Shown: positions 41,227 to 49,739 of the stretch, piece by piece
How the letters are laid out: every line of letters begins with the position of its first letter
Numbering within the stretch: position 1 is the first letter of the stretch
Assembly (NCBI GenBank): GCA_035718275.1
Contig: DASTHI010000021.1
Location: 3,713-67,712, forward strand
Reading direction: 5' to 3'
DNA: 64,000 bases
Source of the DNA: Pseudolabrys sp035718275
GTDB taxonomy: Bacteria > Pseudomonadota > Alphaproteobacteria > Rhizobiales > Xanthobacteraceae
The notes under the pieces: generated by a model
Told to the model about the DNA's origin: nothing
What the model saw: only the letters and a program-made list of their open reading frames with translations
Database searches by the model: none
Position numbers and translations under genes: made by a program

Positions 41227-41855
41227 CCACGACCGAAGCCCCACAGACTTCGTTCTGGCAGCGCACGATCTCTTTCGCCCTTAGAATTTGGCAAGTGCTG
41301 CGTCGGCCGAGTTCGGTTTTCACCTTAGGTTTTCTCGTACTGGGCGGCTTTGTAGCGGGGATCATTTTCTGGGGGGCCTTCAACACGGCGCTGGAGCTTA
41401 CAAACACGGAAGCCTTCTGCGTGTCGTGTCATGAGATGCGCACTAACGTATTCGAAGAGCTTAAGACCACTGTGCATTACGCCAATCGGTCAGGCGTGCG
41501 CGCGCATTGCCCCGATTGTCATGTACCTCACAACTGGACCCACAAGATCGCCCGGAAGATGCAGGCTTCAAAGGAAGTTTGGGGAAAGCTTTTCGGCACA
41601 ATTAACACGCGCGAGAAATTTATCGATCATCGGCTCCAGCTCGCGCTCCATGAGTGGGCCCGGATGAAGGCCAACGACTCGCTGGAGTGTCGCAACTGTC
41701 ACAGTGCAGAGTCGATGGACATCACACGACAAAGTCCTCGCGCCGTGGAGGCTCACCAACGTTTCCTTTTTACAGCCGAGAAAACCTGCATCGATTGTCA
41801 CAAAGGCATTGCACACGAATTGCCCGATATGCGTAATGTCCCGGGCTGGCAGTAG
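41223..41855 (+). CDS. napC: tetraheme cytochrome c quinol dehydrogenase NapC
   Basis: This is a 210-residue NapC/NirT protein: one N-terminal membrane anchor (FTLGFLVLGGFVAGIIFW, about 33-50) and four heme sites CVSCH (66-70), CPDCH (96-100), CRNCH (156-160) and CIDCH (189-193). It oxidises quinol in the inner membrane and feeds NapB. It ends the operon; no napF, napG or napH is present, as usual in rhizobia. Confidence 0.96.
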   Translation: MTTTEAPQTSFWQRTISFALRIWQVLRRPSSVFTLGFLVLGGFVAGIIFWGAFNTALELTNTEAFCVSCHEMRTNVFEELKTTVHYANRSGVRAHCPDCHVPHNWTHKIARKMQASKEVWGKLFGTINTREKFIDHRLQLALHEWARMKANDSLECRNCHSAESMDITRQSPRAVEAHQRFLFTAEKTCIDCHKGIAHELPDMRNVPGWQ

Positions 41856-41986
41856 TATCGCAGAGCCAAATTCGCCGACCCAAGAATTAGAAATATCGCA
41901 TTCCGCTGGCACTCCGAGAATCCGAGATTCAAGCCTGCCCGCAACTCGATAATCAATTGGCTGCAGCGCCTAACGTCTTTCGCCCT

Positions 41987-44900
41987 CTAAGTGCTCCGGA
42001 TGCTTTTTGGCCGCGATGCTGGTCGCAATTTTTCCCGAACGGCCTGGAACGTGACGTACAAAGCGGGGATGGCGAAAATGCCGATGAATGACGCAAATAT
42101 CATGCCGCCGAAGACAGGGGTGCCGACATGGCGGCGGGCGAGCTGAGACGCACCCGTTGCTACCACGAGCGGCAGCAGACCGAGAATAAATGCGAAGGAC
42201 GTCATCATTACGGGCCGGAATCGGAGCCTTGCACCTTCCGTTGCGGCTTCGAGCAAGGGAACGCCTCGTTCCCTCTGCTCCTTTGCAAATTCGACGATGA
42301 GAATTCCGTTTTTGGCGGCCAACCCGATCAGGACCACTATCCCGATCTGTGCGTACAGGTCGAGAGTGAGACCTGCAGCAACAATCGCGATGTATGAGCC
42401 TAGGATGCCTACGGTGACGGACAGCAGGACCGGGACCGGTATGCTCCAGCTCTCGTAAAGCGCCACGAGGAACAAATAGGCGAACAAGACCGCAAATCCG
42501 AGAATGATCGGCGTCTTCCCTTCGGCGCGTTTTTCCTGGAATGCCGTGTCGGTCCATTCGCCCACATAGCCCGCCGGCAGCGTGCGAGCGGCAACCTCCT
42601 CCATTGCCTTGAGTGCCTGACCCGACGAAACGCCGGGCGCCGGACCGCCTTGAATTGTTGCGGCCTGGCGATTGTTGTAGCGGATCAAGCCCGGGGGACC
42701 GACGACCACCTTCGCCTCGGCCAGACTCCGCATCGGAATCATTTTCCCGTCGGCACTCCGAACGTTAATTCTGTAAATGTCGTTGATATTTGCACGATCG
42801 CTCGCTTCGGCCTGGACCTGAACCTGCCAGGTCCGACCGAACAAATTCATGTTGTTGACGAAGTAACCGCCAAGCGACGCCTGCAATGACTGGAACACTG
42901 AGCTTAGGGGTACGCCGAGCACCTGCGCCTTATCTCGATCGATATCCAAATAGATGGAAGGGTTGCTTGCGGAATATGTTGAAAAAACGCGGCTCAACCG
43001 CGGGTCCTGATTGGCGGCCACAACGAGACCGCGAACCGCCTGCGCCAAGGCTCTCGGGTCATCGCCGCGAACGTCCTGCAGTACGTAAGTAAAGCCTCCG
43101 CCAGATCCGAGACCGAGGATTGGCGGCGGCGCGAGCGGCGTCACCAGACCCCCTCGTATCTGGCGAAACTTCGCGGCCAGCCTCGCGATTACCTGGCGCG
43201 CGCTGAGCGCGGGATCCTTGCGCTGGTCAAACGGTTTCAGCGTGACCACCAGGAAGCCTGCATTCGGTTGAGAGAAATTGTCGATGAAGTTCAGGCCCAC
43301 AACGGAGGTGATGTCCTCGACAGCCTTTTCCTCGCGCAGGATCGTTTCAGCCTGCTGGATTACCTCGGTGGTACGAGCGACCGAAGCTCCTCCCGGCATT
43401 TGCGCGACGACGAACAAGCCCCCCTGGTCATCTTCTGGTAAAAAGCCCGTCGGGGTAATCCTGGCCAGCCCGGCAATTCCAGCAGCACTGACGCCGACCA
43501 AGACGAGGCCGATGATCGAGAATCTCACAAGCCGCGCCACCATTGAACCGTACTGATCGCGTACGTAGTCGATCGAGCGCATCACGTATCCCATGATGCC
43601 GCGGCGCGGACCATGATCAGGTTTCAGCAGGATGGCGCAGAGCGCTGGTGACAGCGTGAGGGCGTTTATCGCCGAAAGAAACATGGAAACGGCTACGGTA
43701 ACCGCAAACTGTCGAAACAGCTCCCCGGAAATTCCCGGTATGAACGCGACCGGCACGAAAACAGACAACAGCACCAGCGTAATGGCGACGATCGGTGCGG
43801 TAATTTCCGCCATCGCGCGCTTGGTTGCTTCTGCCGGCGAAAGATCCGGATGTTCCTCCATCACGCGTTCAACGTTTTCGACGACGACAATTGCGTCATC
43901 GACAACGATGCCGATTGCGAGCACGATCGCCAGGAGCGAAACCGAATTTGCGGAGTAGCCGATTGCCAGAAGCGCGATGAATGTGCCGATGAGGCTGACC
44001 GGCACCGCCATCGTCGGAATAAGGGTCGCGCGCACGCTGCCGAGAAACAAGAACACGACGATCACGACGAGAATGAACGCCTCAACAAGCGTCTTTTGCA
44101 CCTCGTGTATCGTGTCCTTGACGAAAACCGTCGGGTCGTAGGTGATCTTCCAGGCCACGTCGTCAGGGAAGTTTTTTTGTAAGCCCTCGATCCGCTCACG
44201 AACCTCTTTCAGCGTATTGATCGCATTGGCGCCCGGCGTCTGGTAAATCGCAATCGCCGCAGCAGGGACGCCGTTGAGCCGGGTCTCGCGGTCAAGGTTT
44301 GCCGCACCCAATTCCACCCGTGCCACATCGCGAAGTCGCAATACCGAGCCGTCCGGATTGGTCCGGATAACGATGTTTTCAAACTCGGGAACGGTGCTCA
44401 GCCGGCCTTTGGTCTGAATGTTAAGCTGCAGCTGCTGTTCGTTGGAAATGGGTCGCGCGCCGATTCGTCCAACGGCCGCCTGGATATTTTGCGACTGTAT
44501 CGCACTTATGATGTCCGCCGTTGTCAGGTTCAGGCCGGTCAGCCGATCGGTGTGCACCCACGCGCGCATTGAGTAGTCCTGTGGACCCCAAAGGGCTGCA
44601 TCGCCTACGCCGGGAGTGCTTTTGATCTGGTCGAGAAGATTGATGGTGACGTAGTTCGACAGAAAAAGCGGATCACGGGTATGTTTCGGCGAGTAGACTG
44701 CAATGACCGCCAGCAGGGCCGCGGATTTTTTCTTCACTGTGAGGCCTTGCCGTTGAACCTCCGGCGGCAAGCTCGAAATCGCGACCTGAACACGATTGTT
44801 GACGTTGACTGTGTTGGTGTCGGGATTGGTGCCAAGCTCGAATGATGCAACGAGCGAGTAGCTGCCATCGTCCCCGCTAATGCTTTTCATGTAGATCATC

Positions 44901-45142
44901 TTGTCGACGCCGACCACTTGAGCCTCGATAGGCTGAGCCACGGTTGCGTTGACAACGGCTGCGGATGCGCCCGGATAGACTGTGGTCACCGAGACCTGTG
45001 GCGGTACGATGTCCGGGTACTGTGCAATTGGAATCGACAGCAGCGCCAACGCGCCCGCAATTGTTGTGACGATGGCGATGACGATTGCGAGGCGGGGGCG
45101 ATCGACAAAAACTGATGACAGCACCGGCGGCGCTCCGATCAA
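41987..45142 (-). CDS. RND efflux transporter, HAE1 family inner-membrane pump
   Basis: This is a 1051-residue pump of the AcrB/MexB type with twelve membrane helices and two large periplasmic loops. The proton-relay residues are visible: the Asp pair in IGIVVDDAIVVVENV and the Lys in GLAAKNGILIVEFAKEQ. It begins with TTG overlapping the stop of the adaptor gene, so both are coupled. Family members export hydrophobic drugs, dyes and solvents. No outer-membrane TolC-type gene is adjacent, so it must borrow one. Specificity is unknown. Confidence 0.94.
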   Translation of the reverse strand: MIGAPPVLSSVFVDRPRLAIVIAIVTTIAGALALLSIPIAQYPDIVPPQVSVTTVYPGASAAVVNATVAQPIEAQVVGVDKMIYMKSISGDDGSYSLVASFELGTNPDTNTVNVNNRVQVAISSLPPEVQRQGLTVKKKSAALLAVIAVYSPKHTRDPLFLSNYVTINLLDQIKSTPGVGDAALWGPQDYSMRAWVHTDRLTGLNLTTADIISAIQSQNIQAAVGRIGARPISNEQQLQLNIQTKGRLSTVPEFENIVIRTNPDGSVLRLRDVARVELGAANLDRETRLNGVPAAAIAIYQTPGANAINTLKEVRERIEGLQKNFPDDVAWKITYDPTVFVKDTIHEVQKTLVEAFILVVIVVFLFLGSVRATLIPTMAVPVSLIGTFIALLAIGYSANSVSLLAIVLAIGIVVDDAIVVVENVERVMEEHPDLSPAEATKRAMAEITAPIVAITLVLLSVFVPVAFIPGISGELFRQFAVTVAVSMFLSAINALTLSPALCAILLKPDHGPRRGIMGYVMRSIDYVRDQYGSMVARLVRFSIIGLVLVGVSAAGIAGLARITPTGFLPEDDQGGLFVVAQMPGGASVARTTEVIQQAETILREEKAVEDITSVVGLNFIDNFSQPNAGFLVVTLKPFDQRKDPALSARQVIARLAAKFRQIRGGLVTPLAPPPILGLGSGGGFTYVLQDVRGDDPRALAQAVRGLVVAANQDPRLSRVFSTYSASNPSIYLDIDRDKAQVLGVPLSSVFQSLQASLGGYFVNNMNLFGRTWQVQVQAEASDRANINDIYRINVRSADGKMIPMRSLAEAKVVVGPPGLIRYNNRQAATIQGGPAPGVSSGQALKAMEEVAARTLPAGYVGEWTDTAFQEKRAEGKTPIILGFAVLFAYLFLVALYESWSIPVPVLLSVTVGILGSYIAIVAAGLTLDLYAQIGIVVLIGLAAKNGILIVEFAKEQRERGVPLLEAATEGARLRFRPVMMTSFAFILGLLPLVVATGASQLARRHVGTPVFGGMIFASFIGIFAIPALYVTFQAVREKLRPASRPKSIRST

Positions 45143-46233
45143 CTCGGCGAAGCAACGGGGTTGGCCCGTATGGGCGCGCCCGGCCGGACGCTTTGCAGGC
45201 CTTCCACGATAACCTGCTCACCGCCTGTTAGTCCGGCATCGATGATAACACCCGTTCCGCTCGGAACGCCTGTCTTTACCCGTTTAACGACCGCTTTCCC
45301 GTGCTCGACCACGAAGACGTAGACGCCGCCTTGGTCCGCTAGTAGTGCCGATTGAGGAATAACGACTTTCTGCTGGGAGTTTGCAAGTTCGACGACGACG
45401 GTCATTAATTGGCCGTCGATTAGACCTCCTCTTGGATTAGCGACGGTCGCTCGGGCGGTCACGGTGTCGGTCGATCGGTCAACCGCTACATCGATAAAAT
45501 TCACCTCGCCGATCTGGTCATAGAAGACGCCGTCTGAATAACGCAACTTGACCTTGAAACTTTTTAAATCCGGTCTCTCGCCCGTTTGCTGCGCCCGCAG
45601 GAAATCGCGTTGACTGACGGGAAACGTCACGTACATGGGGTCTTGGCTGACAATGGTCGTCAGCGTTCCCGTTTGTGGACTCACAACATTTCCCTTGGTG
45701 ACACTGGTACGGCCGATCTTTCCGGATATAGGCGACGTTATTTCGGTGTATCCAAGATTGATTTGTGCCGTTTGCAGATTTGCTTCGGCTTGCAGGACGG
45801 CTCCAGCAGCCTGCTGGTCAGCCGCCAATGCCTGGTCTCTAGCCACGGCAGTTCCCGAATTTGTTTTGAGCAGATCCTCGGCGCGCTTGAGTTGAATTTC
45901 CGCCAGAACCTTCGCCGCCTTCGCGCTCTCCAGAGCGCCTTGCGCCTCTTTGACGGCGGCTTCAAAAGATCCGCGCTCGATACGGTACAGGAGTGCGCCA
46001 TCCTTGACCGCATCGCCTTCCGTGAATACGACCCCCTCGAGATATCCTGTTATGCGAGCTCTGATATCGACGCGATTGATTGCCTCGACGCGGCCGATGA
46101 ACTCAAGTGAAGGGGTGATGGCCTTCTTTTCTGCGAAAACCGTTCCGACAGGCACGGCCGCAGGCTGCTGAGCCTGCGACGGCCACGTGAGTGCAAGGAT
46201 CGGAAGAAATAATATGGACACCGCAAAGCGCAT
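45139..46233 (-). CDS. RND efflux periplasmic adaptor subunit
   Basis: This is a 364-residue membrane fusion protein with signal peptide (to about PSQAQ, residue 22). It has a lipoyl half-motif (GRVEAINRVDIRARITGYLEG), a helical hairpin (about 95-155, Ala/Gln-rich), a second lipoyl half (TEITSPISGKIG) and C-terminal beta-barrel and proximal domains. There is no lipobox Cys, so it is not a lipoprotein of the AcrA type. It is first in a two-gene operon with the pump, and a palindrome 49 bp upstream may be the site of a repressor encoded elsewhere. Confidence 0.93.
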   Translation of the reverse strand: MRFAVSILFLPILALTWPSQAQQPAAVPVGTVFAEKKAITPSLEFIGRVEAINRVDIRARITGYLEGVVFTEGDAVKDGALLYRIERGSFEAAVKEAQGALESAKAAKVLAEIQLKRAEDLLKTNSGTAVARDQALAADQQAAGAVLQAEANLQTAQINLGYTEITSPISGKIGRTSVTKGNVVSPQTGTLTTIVSQDPMYVTFPVSQRDFLRAQQTGERPDLKSFKVKLRYSDGVFYDQIGEVNFIDVAVDRSTDTVTARATVANPRGGLIDGQLMTVVVELANSQQKVVIPQSALLADQGGVYVFVVEHGKAVVKRVKTGVPSGTGVIIDAGLTGGEQVIVEGLQSVRPGAPIRANPVASPS

Positions 46234-46710
46234 CGAGATTCCCCTTTTGATGCACCGCTACCGCTTGCCCCAACCGCGTATAATACCGGTATTGCTCCTC
46301 GCCGATCGAGTAGTCTGAATGCTATGCATCAGCGCGTGGTCTCCGCGGCACTTTCGCTTTCGGCGATTGTTTGTTGCAGTCCGCCGCTGTCGTGACAGTT
46401 TGGTTGATCGTCATGACACGCACTTTGAAGCACAGTGGACGGGGTCTTAAATTCAATCAAACGCGTCTACGAGGATGCATTTTGGCAGTATTTTAATTTT
46501 GCCTCAACGGACTTTGGGAGAAGGGGTGGACACCGCTGCAAGGGCCGCTTCTGATTTCAAATGCGGAGATTGGCCGTTCTATTGCGGCTCACAAAACAAG
46601 TTGCTGCCGAGGTGGCTGGACGCGTGCGCCATTAGAAAGCAGAATGTTTCTTCATCTCGGCGTGAGGGCAAGATCATGCACCAGCAACCCGCGTGTGAAG
46701 CCAAAATGCA
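46234..46710. other. intergenic region between efflux operon and cytochrome gene
   Basis: 477 bp between divergent genes. It contains the palindrome at 46282-46293 and a partial FNR-like sequence TTGATCGTCATGAC (46404-46417). An open frame at 46475-46714 lacks any family resemblance and runs into the cytochrome start, so it is not called. Confidence 0.5.
46282..46293. promoter_or_regulatory. 12-bp palindrome upstream of efflux operon
   Basis: AATACCGGTATT is a perfect palindrome 49 bp before the adaptor ATG, a usual place for a TetR-type operator controlling RND pumps. No regulator gene is adjacent. Confidence 0.5.
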
Positions 46711-47034
46711 ATGATGAAATCGCTGGCGATTGTCCTTCTGCTCAGTGCTATCCTGCTCGGTTCGAGCATCGCGTACGCGCAGGATCCGATCCGCCGCGGT
46801 CGCGAGATCGTCACGGAATTCTGTTCCGGCTGTCATGCGATTGGAAAATCCGGCAAGAGCCGGCACAAAAGCGCACCGCCATTCCGCACGCTGGGGAGGA
46901 GTTTTGATCTCGACAGCCTGCCGCGTCGCCTTCAGCGTGGAATCTCTTCCGGCCACCCGGACATGCCAGAATTCAAGTTCAAGGGGCGGGATGCGCGGGC
47001 CGTGCGCGCCTATTTGCGGAGCATCCAGCAATAG
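46711..47034 (+). CDS. small monoheme cytochrome c
   Basis: This is a 107-residue exported class I cytochrome. The signal peptide ends in AYAQ (about 24). The heme site is CSGCH (38-42), and the likely sixth ligand is M86 in GHPDMPEF. Starts at 46711 and 46714 (ATGATG) are equivalent. It is a stand-alone gene, not linked to an oxidase or dehydrogenase here. A soluble periplasmic electron carrier role is inferred. Confidence 0.88.
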   Translation: MMKSLAIVLLLSAILLGSSIAYAQDPIRRGREIVTEFCSGCHAIGKSGKSRHKSAPPFRTLGRSFDLDSLPRRLQRGISSGHPDMPEFKFKGRDARAVRAYLRSIQQ

Positions 47035-47194
47035 TGGCCAATAACGCCCGGAGATGACCGCACTCGCGATCGATCGTAATCTCCTCACCGTGTGTTGCAG
47101 GAGACTCACAGGACGCCGCTCCTTCGGCGCGTGTTCGCGCTGTTGGCTTGGCCCGCAAGTTCGGTTCGGCGGATCGTCTGTCTAATCGGAAGGT

Positions 47195-48502
47195 TCAAGC
47201 GACCCTGGCTACGCTGTTGTGCGTGTCAACAGAAGCCAGATGGCGGCGGGTGCGATCGATATGGGCCCTGAGTTCAAAAAAGAGTTCGGAACTGTGCATT
47301 GGAACGATGTTGGCTGCCCGTGCGATGTTTTCCAGTTCGGCATGAAGCGCCTGCATCTGACGGGAATCGGGATCGGTCAACAACGCTTTGTCGACCAGCC
47401 TGAGCCGACGATACAAGCGGCGCACACGATCGCGAATGAGCCAGAGAAAAAGCTTCGGGGCATAGTTGAAGACCGGAACGACGATCGCAATGACCGCTAC
47501 GAGCACAGCCAGAAAACGTTGCGCATAGTTGGTCATCCAGAACGGCAGGTACCGATTCAAGAAGGAAGGGCCATTCCTGTAGAAATCGCGGGCTCCCTGG
47601 GACATGGGATATTCCGGGTCGGACTCGGTAGGAAATTCGCCGACCTTTTGAAAAAGCCCCGGCGCGCTGTGCGCGCGCAAGGTTGTTTGCGCCAGAAGAT
47701 CAACCACGGAAGGGTGAATATCCTTGCGCGCCAGCAGAACGTTTGTTGTTGCGATGAGAAGCGTGTCCGATGCAGGGGTCTTCTGCACGAGGTCGATGGC
47801 GCCCCGCGGCAACACCAGGCGGACCAGGTAAGGAAAAATACGGCTCAGCGCGTCCGCCTCGGCAAAATTCATGAGGTGGTACTGCGGACCTCTGAGCAAC
47901 GCATCGAGAACAGGCGATTCCGGCGAAAAGTTGCGGAAGACCGCATCGATCGCTCCCGCATCAAGATTGTTGATCACATTTTCTGGCGCGACGGATACCA
48001 ACGTGGTGTTGTCATAGGTGATACCGGCGACCGCAAGGATTTTTTCGCACACGGCTCGATCGCCGCTCCCTTCTGCGCCGAGCCCAATACGCTTGCCCTT
48101 GAGTTGGGACAGATCCGTCAGCTTGTCGGCCGCTGTATAGAAAAGCCAGAAAATCTGATGGTCGATACGGCCGAGCGACATCAGGTCAGGTTGCAGAGTG
48201 CCGTTTGAGACGCCGCCCTGCATGAACGCAACTTGAATCCCGGACTCCGGATCGTTGAGAAGCCCCAGATTTTCTTTCGCACCATTTGTGGGTCGCAATT
48301 CAACTTTCATGTCTGCTGCGGCCAGGATCCCCTGATACCGAGTGCCCAAATTATGATAGTGCTCTCCGCTGGGCGATGTTCCGATCACGATGCGCGATGG
48401 TGGAGCCGGAATGAGGTACTCCATCCCAAGCCAGACGAGACCGGCAACGCATAGTGTTGCTGCTATCAGCCTGAACAGATGCCAACGTGTGATCCCGAGC
48501 AC
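47195..48502 (-). CDS. TAXI-type TRAP substrate-binding protein with C-terminal membrane and cytoplasmic region
   Basis: This is a 435-residue protein. After an N-terminal membrane helix (about 9-31) comes a TAXI/NMT1_3 binding domain (IVIGTSPSGEHYHNLGTRY, DLSQLKGKRIGLGAEGSG, DAGAIDAVFRN). A second membrane segment lies near residues 330-355 (FLAVLVAVIAIVVPVFNYAP). The last 80 residues are basic and helical with Arg-rich patches (RDRVRRLYRRLR) and are predicted to be cytoplasmic. The start is GTG. No TRAP permease gene is nearby. Such an anchored binding protein could signal or scavenge rather than feed a transporter. Confidence 0.82.
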   Translation of the reverse strand: MLGITRWHLFRLIAATLCVAGLVWLGMEYLIPAPPSRIVIGTSPSGEHYHNLGTRYQGILAAADMKVELRPTNGAKENLGLLNDPESGIQVAFMQGGVSNGTLQPDLMSLGRIDHQIFWLFYTAADKLTDLSQLKGKRIGLGAEGSGDRAVCEKILAVAGITYDNTTLVSVAPENVINNLDAGAIDAVFRNFSPESPVLDALLRGPQYHLMNFAEADALSRIFPYLVRLVLPRGAIDLVQKTPASDTLLIATTNVLLARKDIHPSVVDLLAQTTLRAHSAPGLFQKVGEFPTESDPEYPMSQGARDFYRNGPSFLNRYLPFWMTNYAQRFLAVLVAVIAIVVPVFNYAPKLFLWLIRDRVRRLYRRLRLVDKALLTDPDSRQMQALHAELENIARAANIVPMHSSELFFELRAHIDRTRRHLASVDTHNSVARVA

Positions 48503-48649
48503 GGGTGCTTTCCGCTGAAGCGCAAACTTAAAAGAACAAGAAGAACTGAAACGATTTAGAGTACACCGATTTCCCCTTTCTCCGGAAGGGCGGGTACGAG
48601 CCTGCGTGGCTGATGATGAAGCGCAACGGCCGCACCGTCTCGAACCAAT

Positions 48650-49615
48650 TCAGCGGTCGATTGTGATCTCGTCACCCCGTGCACGCGAGACGCAAATCAT
48701 GATGGTGTCCTTCCGCTCGTGCTCCGCCAGCACGAGATCGCGGTGGTCCGCTTCGCCTGCAAGCAGCCGGGTTCGGCAGGTACCGCACGTTCCCGTTTCA
48801 CAGGAACTCGGTACATCAAGCCCGTGCTCGCGCAGCACTTCGAGAATCGTTTTCGTCACAGGCACTTCGAGAACCATATTCGATCGCGCGAGCCGTACCG
48901 TGAACGACCGGTCGCCCGGTTTGTGCGTGTCCGCTTCGCTGAAGGCCTCGAAATGTACAGCGGTCGGCGACCAATGATCGGTCATCGCCCGCACGGCCTC
49001 CATCAGCGGGCGTGGCCCGCAGCAGTAAAGATGTTCGCGATTCCTGCGCTCCGCCAGAACTGGCCGGAGGTCGAGCGAACGCGAAGCATCGCCCTGATCG
49101 TAATGGATCGTCACGGTGTCTCTGAAACGTGATGCGCCGAGCTCGTCCCGAAATGCGGTGGTTTCCGGCGAACGCGAGCAATAAAAGAGCCGGAAGCGCT
49201 TTCCTTCCCGCTGAACCTGGTGGATCATCGCCATGATCGGCGTCACGCCGATCCCGCCGGCGATGAACAGAAAGTCCTGAGCGCGCGGCGGCAGCCCGAA
49301 ATCATTCACCGGAGCGGTAATGGTCAGCTCGTCGCCGGCCTTTGCGTCATCGATCAGGCTTCTTGATCCGCCACGGCCATTGGTTTCACGTTTGACCGCT
49401 ATCTGGTAGCGCTCTCGTTCCGCCGGGTCGTTACATAGAGAGTATTTCCGCAACATTCCCTTCGGCACATGCACCCCGATGTGCGCCCCGGCCGTGAATT
49501 TCGGCAGCGGATGTCCTTGCGGGTGGCGAAATTCAAGAAGATGGATTCCGCCGGCGATTTCCTCGTTGCGCGTGACGCGCAGCAATAGCGCCGGCGGTGT
49601 GGAATGGGCGCTCAT
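48650..49615 (-). CDS. PDR/VanB family oxidoreductase (FMN, NAD, 2Fe-2S)
   Basis: This is a reductase of about 321 residues of the phthalate dioxygenase reductase/VanB class. The flavin region carries RKYSLCND; the NAD domain has FIAGGIGVTPIMAMI and YCCGPRPLMEAV. A C-terminal plant-type ferredoxin domain shows CETGTCGTCRTRLL, with the fourth Cys in MICVSRA. The start at ATG 49615 is chosen where family homology begins. It normally supplies electrons to a Rieske oxygenase, but no oxygenase gene lies beside it, so its partner is unknown. Confidence 0.88.
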   Translation of the reverse strand: MSAHSTPPALLLRVTRNEEIAGGIHLLEFRHPQGHPLPKFTAGAHIGVHVPKGMLRKYSLCNDPAERERYQIAVKRETNGRGGSRSLIDDAKAGDELTITAPVNDFGLPPRAQDFLFIAGGIGVTPIMAMIHQVQREGKRFRLFYCSRSPETTAFRDELGASRFRDTVTIHYDQGDASRSLDLRPVLAERRNREHLYCCGPRPLMEAVRAMTDHWSPTAVHFEAFSEADTHKPGDRSFTVRLARSNMVLEVPVTKTILEVLREHGLDVPSSCETGTCGTCRTRLLAGEADHRDLVLAEHERKDTIMICVSRARGDEITIDR

Positions 49616-49739
49616 CGCTACCACACGTGGCAAGTTCCTGCCGCAATGGCAAGTGCCGAGCAATGCAGGTGACGCATTGCCTGGAAGCGCCGCCGAGCAT
49701 CGCGACCCGGTTTTGGCGATTTCGCCCCGCGACGAAGGC

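Noticed and set aside
46404..46417. FNR-like half site TTGATCGTCATGAC before the small cytochrome
   Set aside because: Only one half matches the consensus and it lies about 300 bp from the start codon.
47219..48208. 329-residue plus-strand open frame
   Set aside because: Antisense of the TAXI-type protein; charged low-complexity composition typical of a shadow frame.
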